Below, piece by piece: positions 25,604 to 34,438 of a stretch of 64,000 bases of DNA (position 1 is its first letter; every line of letters begins with the position of its first letter). Origin of the DNA: Collinsella sp. AF20-14LB (GTDB lineage Bacteria > Actinomycetota > Coriobacteriia > Coriobacteriales > Coriobacteriaceae). The stretch covers positions 62,001-126,000 of the forward strand of contig NZ_QRWD01000006.1 of the NCBI RefSeq assembly GCF_003459505.1, read 5' to 3'. Made by a program: the position numbers and the translations under genes. The notes under the pieces are model-generated. The model saw only the letters and a list, made by a program, of their open reading frames with translations. It was not told the origin of the DNA and searched no databases.

Positions 25604-25638
25604 AAAGCGCGGAGTCGCCATGCGGCCCCGCGCTTTTC
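25604..25638 (+). terminator. Duplicated terminator before surface protein B
   Basis: AAAGCGCGG pairs with CCGCGCTTT and is followed by T-rich sequence. It is the diverged copy of the permease terminator at 23549-23592 and may now terminate surface protein A transcripts. Confidence 0.7.
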
Positions 25639-25781
25639 TTTTAGCGTCGGTCCCTGCGCCGGCGTGCGGCCTATTTCTCCCCCATTTTGGCCATTTTGCC
25701 CTCCAAACGGCACTACCGCCGGCAACATCCAGCAGATACGCTGAACCTAGCCGTATAGGCCCTATGAGAACGGGAGCAACC

Positions 25782-27536
25782 ATGGCAGCCTTGTTCACGA
25801 CCCCCAAACGCAATGACACTACCGCCGGAACCCATGTTGCCGAACCCGACGTTCGCCGTCGCATAGGACTCGCGCACGGCAGCTGGCGCCGCGTGACGAG
25901 CCGCATCGTCGCGGGCGCCGTGTGCGCGCTCACGGTGAGCTCGCTGCTCATGCCGAGCGTCTCGCTCGCAGCGGAATGGGTCAAGGTCGGCGGCAACAAG
26001 TACAACACCGCGGCGAGCGACGAGGCCGGTACCTGGTCGTGGGACGGCGCCGACGACTTGAAGCTCAACAACTATAACGGCGGCGAGATCCAGGCCGCAG
26101 GCAAGCTCAACGTGAACTACTCGGGAACCAACATCGTCACTGCCGAATGGATCGAAAGCATCAACGTTTCTCATGGCACTAACGAGAATGCCGAGCTCAA
26201 TATCCAAGGCGACGAGGGCGGCACGCTCAGCGTGACATCTACTGAGGACGCTATCCTCTCCACGGGTAATATCAAAATCGACGGAGCCGGATCCGTCAAC
26301 GCCACGAGCACTGGGTTTGATGCCATCAATGCCGGGGGTGATCTCGCTATCAAAGGTTCGGGCAACGTCAACGCCACGGGCGCATCGGATGGCATCAGGG
26401 CAAACGGCAATATCACGATTGACGACAGCGGAGCCGTCACCGCCAGGGCTACCAAGGACAAGGGTATTGGAACCGACAAGAACCTCACCATAAAGGGTGG
26501 CGGGGCAGTCGAGGCAAGCTCTGCCGATGGTGAGGCCCTTTGGAGCGGCGGCAATATCAACATCTCGGACGGCAGCCAGGTCAAGGCAAGCTCCGAGAAA
26601 GACGCTGCCATCGAGGCCAAGGGCAGCCTCGCAGCCACAAACGCCTCCCTCAACGTAAACGGTGTTGAATATGGCGTCTATGCCCACAAGGGCATCACCC
26701 TCGATCATGCAAACGTGACGGTCCGTGCAAGTAAAGGCAGATACGGTGGCGCCATCGCCCTCTTCACCTACCAGGACGACATCGTCGTCAAGAACGGCTC
26801 CACCGTGGACGCGTTTGCGGAAGGCGAGGTTTCGGCTGCATTCTCCACCAGAAACGATCGACCCAACGAGAAGGGTGGCCACATCTACATCAGCGACTCC
26901 GTTGTCAAGGCCATAGCCCGCTATGTCGAGAACGGCGACGGCCCCATCCCCTACAGCGAAAACCAAGATGGCGAGACGAGGCGCGAACCCCAAGGCGAGA
27001 ACATCGGCATCATCGCCCAGACCAGCGAGGGCGTCACACCCGCAGTCATCTCGATCATCCGCAGCAAGGTAACGGTCGAAGGAGATACAGCGGCAATCTT
27101 TGCCCGTGCCATGAGCGCTGACGGCAAGACAATCGGCACCATCAAGATTGAGAACGCCGCCATCCAGACGCCCGAAGGCGGCAAGGTCATTGACTATCGC
27201 AAGCTCCGTGACGGCATCTACGAAGCAGGCCAAGCCATCGGCACGGGCGACGCCACGGTCGACTCCCTCTATATCAAAGCAGTCGCCAAAAGCACGACCA
27301 TCGCACCTCCCGAGGTAGCCAAGCCGGAAGACCCCAAGCCCGACGAGACCAAGCAGAACCCCAAGCCTGAGGGCTCAAAGCCGACCAAGGCCGTTGCGGC
27401 TTCAACCACGAAAGCCAAGACTACCGGCGTGCTCGCGGCAACCGGCGACACCTCGGGTGCGGCCATCGTGGCAACCGTCCTTGCGGGAACAGCCGCTATC
27501 GCCGCAGGCACCATGGCGAGCCGTAAGCGCTCTTAG
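25782..27536 (+). CDS. Surface protein B: tandem paralogue with LAATG sorting signal
   Basis: 584 aa. The first 70 residues are nearly identical to surface protein A (MAALFTTPKRND, HGSWRRVTSRIV, signal segment ending SLAAEW). The beta-helix region is the most diverged part. The later part from GVEYGVYAHKGITLDHA to SRKRS is again close. LAATG lies at residue 551. The upstream leader and the Shine-Dalgarno GGGAG are copied too. It is probably wall-anchored, with binding specificity diverged from copy A in the repeat region. Confidence 0.8.
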   Translation: MAALFTTPKRNDTTAGTHVAEPDVRRRIGLAHGSWRRVTSRIVAGAVCALTVSSLLMPSVSLAAEWVKVGGNKYNTAASDEAGTWSWDGADDLKLNNYNGGEIQAAGKLNVNYSGTNIVTAEWIESINVSHGTNENAELNIQGDEGGTLSVTSTEDAILSTGNIKIDGAGSVNATSTGFDAINAGGDLAIKGSGNVNATGASDGIRANGNITIDDSGAVTARATKDKGIGTDKNLTIKGGGAVEASSADGEALWSGGNINISDGSQVKASSEKDAAIEAKGSLAATNASLNVNGVEYGVYAHKGITLDHANVTVRASKGRYGGAIALFTYQDDIVVKNGSTVDAFAEGEVSAAFSTRNDRPNEKGGHIYISDSVVKAIARYVENGDGPIPYSENQDGETRREPQGENIGIIAQTSEGVTPAVISIIRSKVTVEGDTAAIFARAMSADGKTIGTIKIENAAIQTPEGGKVIDYRKLRDGIYEAGQAIGTGDATVDSLYIKAVAKSTTIAPPEVAKPEDPKPDETKQNPKPEGSKPTKAVAASTTKAKTTGVLAATGDTSGAAIVATVLAGTAAIAAGTMASRKRS

Positions 27537-27593
27537 ACGCCTCTGCGCACATGGCAGCTCCCGCGAAGGCCCCGAGCCCCAGCACCGTTTAAC

Positions 27594-27631
27594 AACGCCA
27601 CCGCCGAGCTCCCCTCCGGCGGTGGCGTTTT
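27594..27631 (+). terminator. Intrinsic terminator after surface protein B
   Basis: AACGCCACCGCCG pairs perfectly with CGGCGGTGGCGTT and is followed by TTT. Confidence 0.85.
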
Positions 27632-27743
27632 CCATATGCGTCCGCAGGGGATGCACGAGATTGTCTTTGGTCTAGCCCAACCGGCATACGCTGGCGTGCG
27701 ACAATTGGGGCTGCCGATATCACAACACTGAGAGAAGCCCGTC

Positions 27744-28409
27744 ATGGAAGCGCATCAAAAGCAGATAACCGTTTATTCGAATCATACGGAAAGCGCGCCT
27801 GTCATCTACCTTCCTGTGGTCGTGGGCGACGGCAGCGAGGTTTATAAGTGTTGCCGAGAGCTCGACTGTCCGCCATTCGCCCTCGTCACCATTGGCGGGC
27901 TCGATTGGAATCGCGAGCTGAGCCCCTGGGCATGCGACGGGACCGTACGCGATGCCGAGCCTTTCGGCGGCCAAGCTGCCGGTTTTCTTGATGAGCTGCT
28001 GAATCAGATAATCCCCCAGGTCGAGTCATCGCTTCCTCAGCCGCCCACCTGGCGTGGCATTGCCGGTTACTCGCTCGCGGGCCTCTTCGCACTCTGGTCC
28101 CTCTGGCAAACCGACGCATTTGACCGCGCCGCGAGCGCATCGGGGTCGCTATGGTTTCCCGACTTTGTCGATCGCGCCAGCACGGCGCCATTTGCCGGCA
28201 GCCCGCAGGCTGTCTATCTGTCGCTCGGTAAAAAGGAGACCAAGACTCCCAACCGCATGATGCGGCACGTACTCGACGATACGCGCGCAATGGAAAAGCT
28301 GCTCGGCGAACGTGGTATTCCCACGACGCTGGAGCTCAACCCCGGCAATCACTTTTCCCAGACCGACTTGCGCATGGCCCGCGGCATCCACTGGATACTG
28401 ACGCATTAA
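27744..28409 (+). CDS. Alpha/beta-hydrolase (esterase D / IroE-like)
   Basis: 221 aa. The nucleophile elbow is GYSLAGLFAL (GxSxxG), preceded by LVTIGGLDWNRELSPW. The catalytic His is probably in NPGNHFSQ near the C-terminus. The fold and length fit the putative esterase family that includes IroE/Fes-like and S-formylglutathione-hydrolase-like members. It lacks a signal peptide. The substrate is not evident. The gene stands alone and is followed by a bidirectional hairpin shared with uraA. Confidence 0.75.
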   Translation: MEAHQKQITVYSNHTESAPVIYLPVVVGDGSEVYKCCRELDCPPFALVTIGGLDWNRELSPWACDGTVRDAEPFGGQAAGFLDELLNQIIPQVESSLPQPPTWRGIAGYSLAGLFALWSLWQTDAFDRAASASGSLWFPDFVDRASTAPFAGSPQAVYLSLGKKETKTPNRMMRHVLDDTRAMEKLLGERGIPTTLELNPGNHFSQTDLRMARGIHWILTH

Positions 28410-28412
28410 AAA

Positions 28413-28446
28413 TGGTGCCCACGCGCATATACGCATGGGCACCATA
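28413..28446. terminator. Bidirectional terminator between hydrolase and uracil permease genes
   Basis: ATGGTGCCCA pairs perfectly with TGGGCACCAT around an inner GCG/CGC stem; A- and T-rich sequence flanks both sides. Confidence 0.7.
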
Positions 28447-28470
28447 TCTTGTTTTAGCTGGACGCAGTTG

Positions 28471-29805
28471 TTACTCAGCAGCCTCCTCAAGCTCGGAGAC
28501 GTCAAACTCAAAGTCGTTACCCGGCAGGATGGCATTGAGCACAATGCCCACCAGCGAACCCACGGCAAGGCCCGAGAGCGAAATGGTCACGCCGCCCAGC
28601 TCCAGCACGATGGCACCGGCGGTACTGTAGGCAATGCCGAGCGAAAGCACGAGCACCAGAGCCGCCACCAGCACGTTGCGGTTGTTCTGGAAATCAACCT
28701 GATTCTCGATGAGGTTACGGACGCCCACGGCGCTGATCATGCCGTAGAGCACGAGCGACACGCCGCCGATTACACACGCTGGCATGGCGGCGATCACGGC
28801 AGCAAACTTGGGGCAGAACGAAAGCACGATGGCGCAGCAGGCGGCAATGCGAATCACGCGCGGGTCGAACACGCGCGTCAGGGCGAGCACGCCGGTGTTC
28901 TCGCCATACGTGGTGTTGGCCGGAGCGCCAAAGAGCGACGCCAGAATCGTGGCGAGACCATCGCCGAGCAGCGTGCGATGCAGGCCGGGATCGGCGATGT
29001 AGTTACGCTCGCAAGTGGAGCCGATAGCCGAGATATCACCGATATGCTCGATCATGGTCGCGAAAGCCAGCGGCATGATGGTGATGATGGCCGTCGTGGC
29101 AAGACCGCTATCGAACTGCGGCCCAAAGAGTGCAAACACGGTGTTGTCCCACACGATGGGCAGACCGACCCACGGAGCGGCGGCAACGCCCGAGAAATCA
29201 ACCTCGCCGAGCGCAGTCGCAACGGCATAGCTCACCACAACGCCCAGCAAAATCGGCACGATCTTGATCATGCCGCGGCCCCAGATGTTGCAGATGACGA
29301 TCACGGCCACAGCGATAACGGCGACAAGCCAGTTGGTCTGGCAGTTGGCAATGGCAGAGCTCGCCAGGATCAGGCCGATGGAAATGACGATGGGACCGGT
29401 CACCACCGGCGGAAAGAAGCGCATGACACGCTTGGCGCCAAATGCGCGGAACAGCGCCGCCAGCACCGGATAGAGCAGGCCGGCGCAGGCTACGCCCAGG
29501 CAAGCGTAAGGCAAAAGCTCGGCCTCGCCGTTGGGTGCAATGGCGGCATAACCCGCGATAAAAGCAAACGACGAGCCCAGAAACGCGGGCACCTTACCGC
29601 GCGATAGAAAATGAAACAGCAGCGTGCCGATGCCGGCGAACAGAAGCGTCGCCGAAACGGAAAGGCCGGTGAGCACAGGCACGAGCACCGTGGCTCCGAA
29701 CATCGCAAACATGTGTTGCAAACCCAACACAAACATGCGCGGGCGGCCGAGCGACGATGCATCGTAGATGGCATCGGTGACGGCGGGCGTCGAGGATTGG
29801 GACAT
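28471..29805 (-). CDS. uraA: Uracil permease (NCS2, UraA-like)
   Basis: 444 aa. UraA-specific motifs are QHMFAMFGATVLVP at the start, FALIEHIGD-type FATMIEHIGDISAIGS, and GAPANTTYGENTGVLALTRV. There are about 12-14 membrane segments. It imports uracil by proton symport. AAAGGAC precedes ATG. It is probably monocistronic. It is the second nucleobase transporter in the window. Confidence 0.92.
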   Translation of the reverse strand: MSQSSTPAVTDAIYDASSLGRPRMFVLGLQHMFAMFGATVLVPVLTGLSVSATLLFAGIGTLLFHFLSRGKVPAFLGSSFAFIAGYAAIAPNGEAELLPYACLGVACAGLLYPVLAALFRAFGAKRVMRFFPPVVTGPIVISIGLILASSAIANCQTNWLVAVIAVAVIVICNIWGRGMIKIVPILLGVVVSYAVATALGEVDFSGVAAAPWVGLPIVWDNTVFALFGPQFDSGLATTAIITIMPLAFATMIEHIGDISAIGSTCERNYIADPGLHRTLLGDGLATILASLFGAPANTTYGENTGVLALTRVFDPRVIRIAACCAIVLSFCPKFAAVIAAMPACVIGGVSLVLYGMISAVGVRNLIENQVDFQNNRNVLVAALVLVLSLGIAYSTAGAIVLELGGVTISLSGLAVGSLVGIVLNAILPGNDFEFDVSELEEAAE

Positions 29806-29928
29806 GGAAGTCCTTTCATGATGGAAGGGCGATCAGGCATATCGGATAACCTGCCCGAACGATACGATCCGAACCATTGTACGTGATATGCCATGTCTCG
29901 CACGCGCCGTCACCTGCAAACGGTAGCG

Positions 29929-31062
29929 TTACTTCCAAACGCGCTCGGAAATGCGCTTGACCAGCGCGATCTTTGCCCACTGTTCGTCCTCGGTCAGTTT
30001 GTTGCCAATCTCACAGCTGGCAAAGCCGCACTGGGGCGACAGGTACAGGTTCACGAGCGGCACATACTTTGCGGCCTCGTGGATACGTTCGACGATGGCA
30101 TCCTCGTCCTCGAGCTCAGCGGCCTTGGTGGTCACCAGGCCCAGCACGACCTTCTTGCCGGGAGCAACATACTTGAGTGGCTCAAAGCCACCGGCGCGCG
30201 GCGTATCGAACTCAAGGTAGAACGCGTCGACATCCTCGTGCGCAAACAGGTACGGTGCAATGGGATCGTAACCACCCTCGAAGGCATACGTGGAGTGATA
30301 GTTGCCGCGGCACACGTGCGTGTTGATGACCAGATCGTCGGGCTTGCCCTCGATGGCGGCGTTGTTGAGCGCCACGCCCAGCTCGCTTACCTTTTGCAGG
30401 TCGACCGGGCTCATGCCGGTCTTTGCCACGAAATCGGTGTCGCAGTAGATACCCCAAGTACAGTCATCAAACTGGATATTGCGGCAGCCTGCTGCGTACA
30501 GGTCGGCAATCACGGTGCGGTATGCTGCCGCGATGGCATCGGCGAGCTCTTCGTCGGTCTTGTAGACGGCGCGCAGACTCTCCTGCTGGCCATCGCAACG
30601 GTCGAGCGTGACTTCGGAGAATGTCTGGATCGGTGCCGGAATGGTTTGCCGTGCGACCTGGCCCTCCCCCTCAAGCGCCTTGACGAACTTAAAATGCTCG
30701 ACGAACGGATGATTCTTGCCGCCAATGGGACCGGTTACCACGGCGGTGTCGGCGGTAGCCTCCTCATCGTGGAACATATAGCCTGTACGCGAGGTGCGGC
30801 GCTCAATGCCGTTAAGGCCCCACATAAAATCGAGGTGCCAGTAGCTGCGGCGGAACTCGCCATCGGTGATAACTTGCAGGCCGGCGGCCTTCTGCTTTGC
30901 CACCAAATCGCGAATGGCCTCGTCCTCGACGGCCTTAAGCCCCTCGGCATCAAGCGTGCCTGCCGCATAGGCAGCGCGGGCATCCTTTACGGCCTGCGGA
31001 CGAAGAAAGCTGCCGACGATATCAGCGCGAAACGGCGCGTTCGATTGAATTGAAGTGCTCAT
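29929..31062 (-). CDS. Cobalamin-independent methionine synthase-like protein (YxjG/MetE C-domain type)
   Basis: 377 aa from ATG with AGGGAG upstream. The sequence RADIVGSFLRP, ITDGEFRRSYWHLDFMWGLNG, FDDCTWGIYCD, NTHVCRGNY (zinc His/Cys) and CGFASCEIG (second zinc Cys) fits the single-domain MetE-like family (YxjG/YxjH). These enzymes transfer a methyl group to homocysteine or a related thiol, but the natural methyl donor is unsettled. A LysR gene lies upstream on the same strand and could regulate it. Confidence 0.82.
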   Translation of the reverse strand: MSTSIQSNAPFRADIVGSFLRPQAVKDARAAYAAGTLDAEGLKAVEDEAIRDLVAKQKAAGLQVITDGEFRRSYWHLDFMWGLNGIERRTSRTGYMFHDEEATADTAVVTGPIGGKNHPFVEHFKFVKALEGEGQVARQTIPAPIQTFSEVTLDRCDGQQESLRAVYKTDEELADAIAAAYRTVIADLYAAGCRNIQFDDCTWGIYCDTDFVAKTGMSPVDLQKVSELGVALNNAAIEGKPDDLVINTHVCRGNYHSTYAFEGGYDPIAPYLFAHEDVDAFYLEFDTPRAGGFEPLKYVAPGKKVVLGLVTTKAAELEDEDAIVERIHEAAKYVPLVNLYLSPQCGFASCEIGNKLTEDEQWAKIALVKRISERVWK

Positions 31063-31214
31063 AGATATCTCCCTTTGCATTGGTTGCTTTACTGGGACAG
31101 AGTATGAGCGCTTATATGGCCATCGTAAAATATACGTTTATATAGGTTTGTTATTAGTTTTTTCTATACTGAGCAACAGTGGAGCTCAGCCTCACATGGG
31201 TATCTCGAAGTGAG

Positions 31215-32111
31215 CTAAATATGCTGACGAATCGCTTCGATATAGGCCTGCCCATAGCGCGTGAGCGTCGTATTTTTGCGCGTGATAATGCCGATCTCCA
31301 TGTACTCGTCTACATCGAGCGGAATCGAGATAATACCGGGGCCGTTAAGCTCATGGCTGATCACGCCCGAACACACCGTGTAGCCGTTAAGGCCCATAGC
31401 TAGGTTGAACAGCGTCGCACGGTCGCGCACGCGGATATTCTTGCGGCGCTCAAAGGTCGAGGTCAGCTCCTCAGAATAATAAAACGAGTTATAGCTGCCC
31501 TGCTCATAGGACAGGAACGGGTAGTCTTCCAAGTCCTCGAGCGTCACACTCGAGCGGCCCGCCAGCGGATGGTCGGCGCACACGAAGACATGCGGCGTGG
31601 CGCAGAAGAGCCCTTCGAACACGAGCTCGTTGGCCGCCAACATGCGCTCGATGACCTCGCGATTGTGCTCCGACAGATACAGGATGCCGAGCTCGCTTTT
31701 CATGTGCGCGACGTCCTCGATAATCTCGTGGGTTTGCTCCTCGCGCAGGGTAAAGTCGTAGCGCGCGGCATCGAACTCGCGGATCACGTCAACAAACGCG
31801 TTAACGGCAAAGGAATAATGCTGACAGCTCACACTAAAGTGCGGCACCTGCTCGGATGCGCCCTTGTACTTGCCCTCGAGCAGGTCGGCCTGGTCGAGTA
31901 CCTGGCGCGCGTAGCCCAAGAAGGTCTCGCCTTCCTCGGACACAATGACGCCCTTGTTGGTGCGCTCAAAGATGCGCACGCCCATCTCGTTTTCGAGGTC
32001 GCGAATCGACGCGGTAATCGAAGGCTGCGACACAAAGAGTCGGCGCGAGGCCTCGGTGATGCTACCGCATTCGGCAACCTTGACAACATACCTGAGCTGC
32101 TGAAGCTTCAT
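31215..32111 (-). CDS. LysR-family regulator (CysB/MetR-like)
   Basis: 298 aa. The HTH is CGSITEASRRLFVSQPSITASI. The effector domain includes HFSVSCQHYSFAVNAFVDVI and LAMGLNGYTVCSGV. The first residues MKLQQLRYVVKVAECGSI match the CysL/CynR-like group common in Firmicutes and Coriobacteriia. It lies 152 bases before the MetE-like gene on the same strand, so control of that gene is plausible. The gap contains the AT-rich words TATATGG and TATACGTTTATATA. Confidence 0.88.
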   Translation of the reverse strand: MKLQQLRYVVKVAECGSITEASRRLFVSQPSITASIRDLENEMGVRIFERTNKGVIVSEEGETFLGYARQVLDQADLLEGKYKGASEQVPHFSVSCQHYSFAVNAFVDVIREFDAARYDFTLREEQTHEIIEDVAHMKSELGILYLSEHNREVIERMLAANELVFEGLFCATPHVFVCADHPLAGRSSVTLEDLEDYPFLSYEQGSYNSFYYSEELTSTFERRKNIRVRDRATLFNLAMGLNGYTVCSGVISHELNGPGIISIPLDVDEYMEIGIITRKNTTLTRYGQAYIEAIRQHI

Positions 32112-32121
32112 GACTTTCTCC

Positions 32122-33030
32122 CTAGACGTTCACGGCGCCAAGACCCGCCGCGTCCATCTGGCGCATAAACGACGGCATCTCCCCCGTCGCGGCGCAGGCG
32201 GCAATCTGATGCAGAGCCCCGGCGACCGCATCATCTGCCGCAGCGCCAATATGCCAGCGCGCCGCCGCCGTAACGGCCTCGTTGGCATTGGCGACTGCAA
32301 CGGAGTTGGGAACGGCATCGATCATGGGCAGGTCGTTATCGGAATCGCCAAATACGGCCACCTCGTCGGGCGTCAGGCCCAAAGCGCGCGCCAGCTCCAG
32401 CGCAGCACAGCCCTTGTCCCAACCGGCCGGAAGGATGTCGAACAGGCGCACTCGGTTGTTGGGAAACACAAGCGAGAGTTCCGGCACCTCGGCGGCAACG
32501 CACTCGCGTAGCTCCGCGAGCTCCTCACGCGAACGGGCACTCCAGATATTCGCCTTAAACACCGGCGCGTCATCGACAACGGGACGACACGGGGCCTCTT
32601 CGCCTTTGAGCCACGCATTGCCGCCTGATTCCATGGCGCGGCGCACGCGCTCGGCATCACGTGTCACGCAATAGGCATCGTTATCCCAAAAGTCATCACC
32701 TAAGCTGTAGACCTTCAGATAGGTATCGTCGGTTTCTTCTTCCAGATAGGCGGCCAAACGCATAAGCGCGTCGCTATCGGTCGCACGTGAGGCGACCGCT
32801 TCGCCGTCGACAAACATCACCTGGCCGTTACAGAACGCACCGGTCGAAAAACACTCGGAACGATTTTTGAACATCCAGCCCATCGCGGACGGCTGACGGC
32901 CCGAAACCGGGCCAAAGTGCAGACCCGCCGCCTGCATGGCATGGATACCCTCAATGGCGTAGTCGCTGGCGCCGTCATGCCCGGCTGGAATCAGCGTATC
33001 GTCCATATCGGTCAGCACAAGTTTGATCAT
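32122..33030 (-). CDS. HAD-superfamily (Cof-type) phosphatase
   Basis: 302 aa. Motif I is DMDDTLIP with both Asp. Motif II is VSGRQP. The Lys region is GWDKG, and motif IV is FGDSDNDLPMI. The large C2b cap lies between motifs II and IV, as in Cof/YidA proteins. It dephosphorylates sugar phosphates or cofactors; the substrate is unknown. GGGGGA precedes ATG. Its start is close to the LysR stop region only on the other side (10 bases between this stop and the LysR start), so HAD-LysR may be one transcript. It is divergent from the thi operon. Confidence 0.9.
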   Translation of the reverse strand: MIKLVLTDMDDTLIPAGHDGASDYAIEGIHAMQAAGLHFGPVSGRQPSAMGWMFKNRSECFSTGAFCNGQVMFVDGEAVASRATDSDALMRLAAYLEEETDDTYLKVYSLGDDFWDNDAYCVTRDAERVRRAMESGGNAWLKGEEAPCRPVVDDAPVFKANIWSARSREELAELRECVAAEVPELSLVFPNNRVRLFDILPAGWDKGCAALELARALGLTPDEVAVFGDSDNDLPMIDAVPNSVAVANANEAVTAAARWHIGAAADDAVAGALHQIAACAATGEMPSFMRQMDAAGLGAVNV

Positions 33031-33096
33031 AGGGTCCCCCAGTCGTTTTCATCGTAACCATTGTACCGATGCGCTAGTATAGGGAACAACAGATTC

Positions 33097-33190
33097 GATG
33101 CGGGAGTGCCGGCGGTGCAAACCACAAGGCTGAGAGGGCATGGGGCCCAATCCTTTGAACCTGTCAGTTAATGCTGGCGTAGGGAGCATG
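33097..33190 (+). ncRNA. TPP riboswitch (THI element)
   Basis: The conserved parts are seen in order: GCGGGAGTGCC, ACCACAAGGCTGAGAGGGC (pyrimidine-sensing helix), CCTTTGAACCTGTCAGTTAATGC in broken form, and GGCGTAGGGAGCATG at the end. This is a textbook TPP aptamer upstream of thiM. It is followed within ten bases by an intrinsic terminator, so control is by premature termination when TPP is plentiful. Confidence 0.95.
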
Positions 33191-33199
33191 CCGCCTTTA

Positions 33200-33231
33200 C
33201 AGGGGCGCTGTCTATGCACAGCGCCCCTTTT
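33200..33231 (+). terminator. Riboswitch expression-platform terminator
   Basis: AGGGGCGCTG pairs with CAGCGCCCCT and is followed by TTTT, just after the TPP aptamer and before the thiM Shine-Dalgarno. Confidence 0.85.
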
Positions 33232-33253
33232 CTATGCCAAGGAGGCATGTGCA

Positions 33254-34093
33254 GTGATCGATTCGAAACAGCTCAAGCAACAAGTGATCAAGGCCGTGGA
33301 GGAGATTCGCGCCACCAATCCGATGGCCGGCTCCATCACCAACACGGTGACGATCGACTTTGTCGCCAACGCACAGCTCGCCGTGGGCGGATCGGCCGCC
33401 ATGGTCTATCTGCCCGACGAGGGCGAGGCGCTCGTTGCCGCCGGCGGCGCCATCTATCTCAACATGGGCACACTCTTCCCCATCTACGAGCAGACGATTC
33501 CCCGCGCGGCCAAGGCGGCACACGACGCCGGCAAGCCCTGGGTGCTCGATCCGGTTGGCCTGGGCATCGGTAGCCTGCGCACCCAGCTGGTAAACGAGCT
33601 CAAGCAGTACAAACCCGCCATCGTGCGCGGCAACGCCTCCGAGATTATCGCGCTCGCCGGCCTGTGGGGTCTTGAGGGCGAGGCGGCTGATCTGAGCCGC
33701 GTACGCGGTGTCGACACCACCGACACGGTCGACGCCGCCCGCGATGCCGCCGTGGCGCTCGCTCGCTACACCGGCGGCGCCGTAGTGGTCTCGGGTGAAG
33801 TCGACCTGATCACCGACGGCACGACCGTGGCCAAGTCCCACGGCGGCAGCCCACTCATGTCCAAGATCACCGGCTGTGGTTGCTCACAGGGCAGCGTGCT
33901 GGCCGTGTACGCCTGTGCTGCCGATCCGTTTACGGCAGCCATCTGCGGCACCGCCGTCTACAACGTTGCCGGTACGCGTGCCGCTGCTGTCGCCGACGCG
34001 CCGGCAAGCTTTAAGGTCGCCTTTATCGACGAGCTCTACCGTGCGACCGCCCAGGACATTGCCGATAACCGACTCGAGCTCGAGGAGGCATAA
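33254..34093 (+). CDS. thiM: Hydroxyethylthiazole kinase ThiM
   Basis: 279 aa starting at GTG, 8 bases after AAGGAGG; longer upstream frames run through the riboswitch. ThiM motifs are NPMAGSITNTVTIDFVAN at the N-terminus, WVLDPVG, VRGNASEI, and SKITGCGC with the catalytic Cys/Gly region. It phosphorylates the thiazole alcohol for salvage. It leads a three-gene operon with the thiamine-binding protein and thiE under the TPP riboswitch. Confidence 0.95.
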   Translation: MIDSKQLKQQVIKAVEEIRATNPMAGSITNTVTIDFVANAQLAVGGSAAMVYLPDEGEALVAAGGAIYLNMGTLFPIYEQTIPRAAKAAHDAGKPWVLDPVGLGIGSLRTQLVNELKQYKPAIVRGNASEIIALAGLWGLEGEAADLSRVRGVDTTDTVDAARDAAVALARYTGGAVVVSGEVDLITDGTTVAKSHGGSPLMSKITGCGCSQGSVLAVYACAADPFTAAICGTAVYNVAGTRAAAVADAPASFKVAFIDELYRATAQDIADNRLELEEA

Positions 34094-34096
34094 GGC

Positions 34097-34438
34097 ATGT
34101 CCGAGCCCGCAACCAATGCCGGTATGAACACGCTCGTCGCCGCAGCCATCGCCCCGTGCGGCACCGGCGACGAGCTGTCTGCCGAGGTCGCCGAAGTCGT
34201 GCGCGTCATTCGCGAGAGCGGCCTTCCCAACCGCACCACCTCGATGTTCACCGAGATCGAGGGCGACTGGGACGAGGTCATGCAGGTCGTGCGCGACGCA
34301 ACCTTTGTGTTGGCGAGCAAGGGCATCCGCACCGAAGTCGTGCTCAAAGCCGATATTCGACCCGGATTTACCGACACCATGACCGGCAAACTCGAGCGCA
34401 TGGAAGCACAGATCAAAAAGCAGGAGGAAGCACGATGA
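34097..34438 (+). CDS. Thiamine-binding protein (DUF77, MTH1187/YkoF family)
   Basis: 113 aa. It has the family pattern of two beta-alpha-beta units with IRESGLPNRTTSMFTEIEGDWDEVMQVV and later the Lys and Arg in LKADIRPGF. Proteins of this family bind thiamine or its pyrimidine part and accompany thiamine transport or salvage genes. It begins 3 bases after thiM and overlaps thiE by 4 bases, so it is translationally coupled. Its exact ligand is inferred from context. Confidence 0.85.
   Translation: MSEPATNAGMNTLVAAAIAPCGTGDELSAEVAEVVRVIRESGLPNRTTSMFTEIEGDWDEVMQVVRDATFVLASKGIRTEVVLKADIRPGFTDTMTGKLERMEAQIKKQEEAR

Noticed and set aside
22166..27233. Long minus-strand frames opposite the permease and the surface-protein genes
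   Set aside because: They are antisense shadows of GC-rich codon usage; the plus-strand products have clear signal, repeat and motif features.
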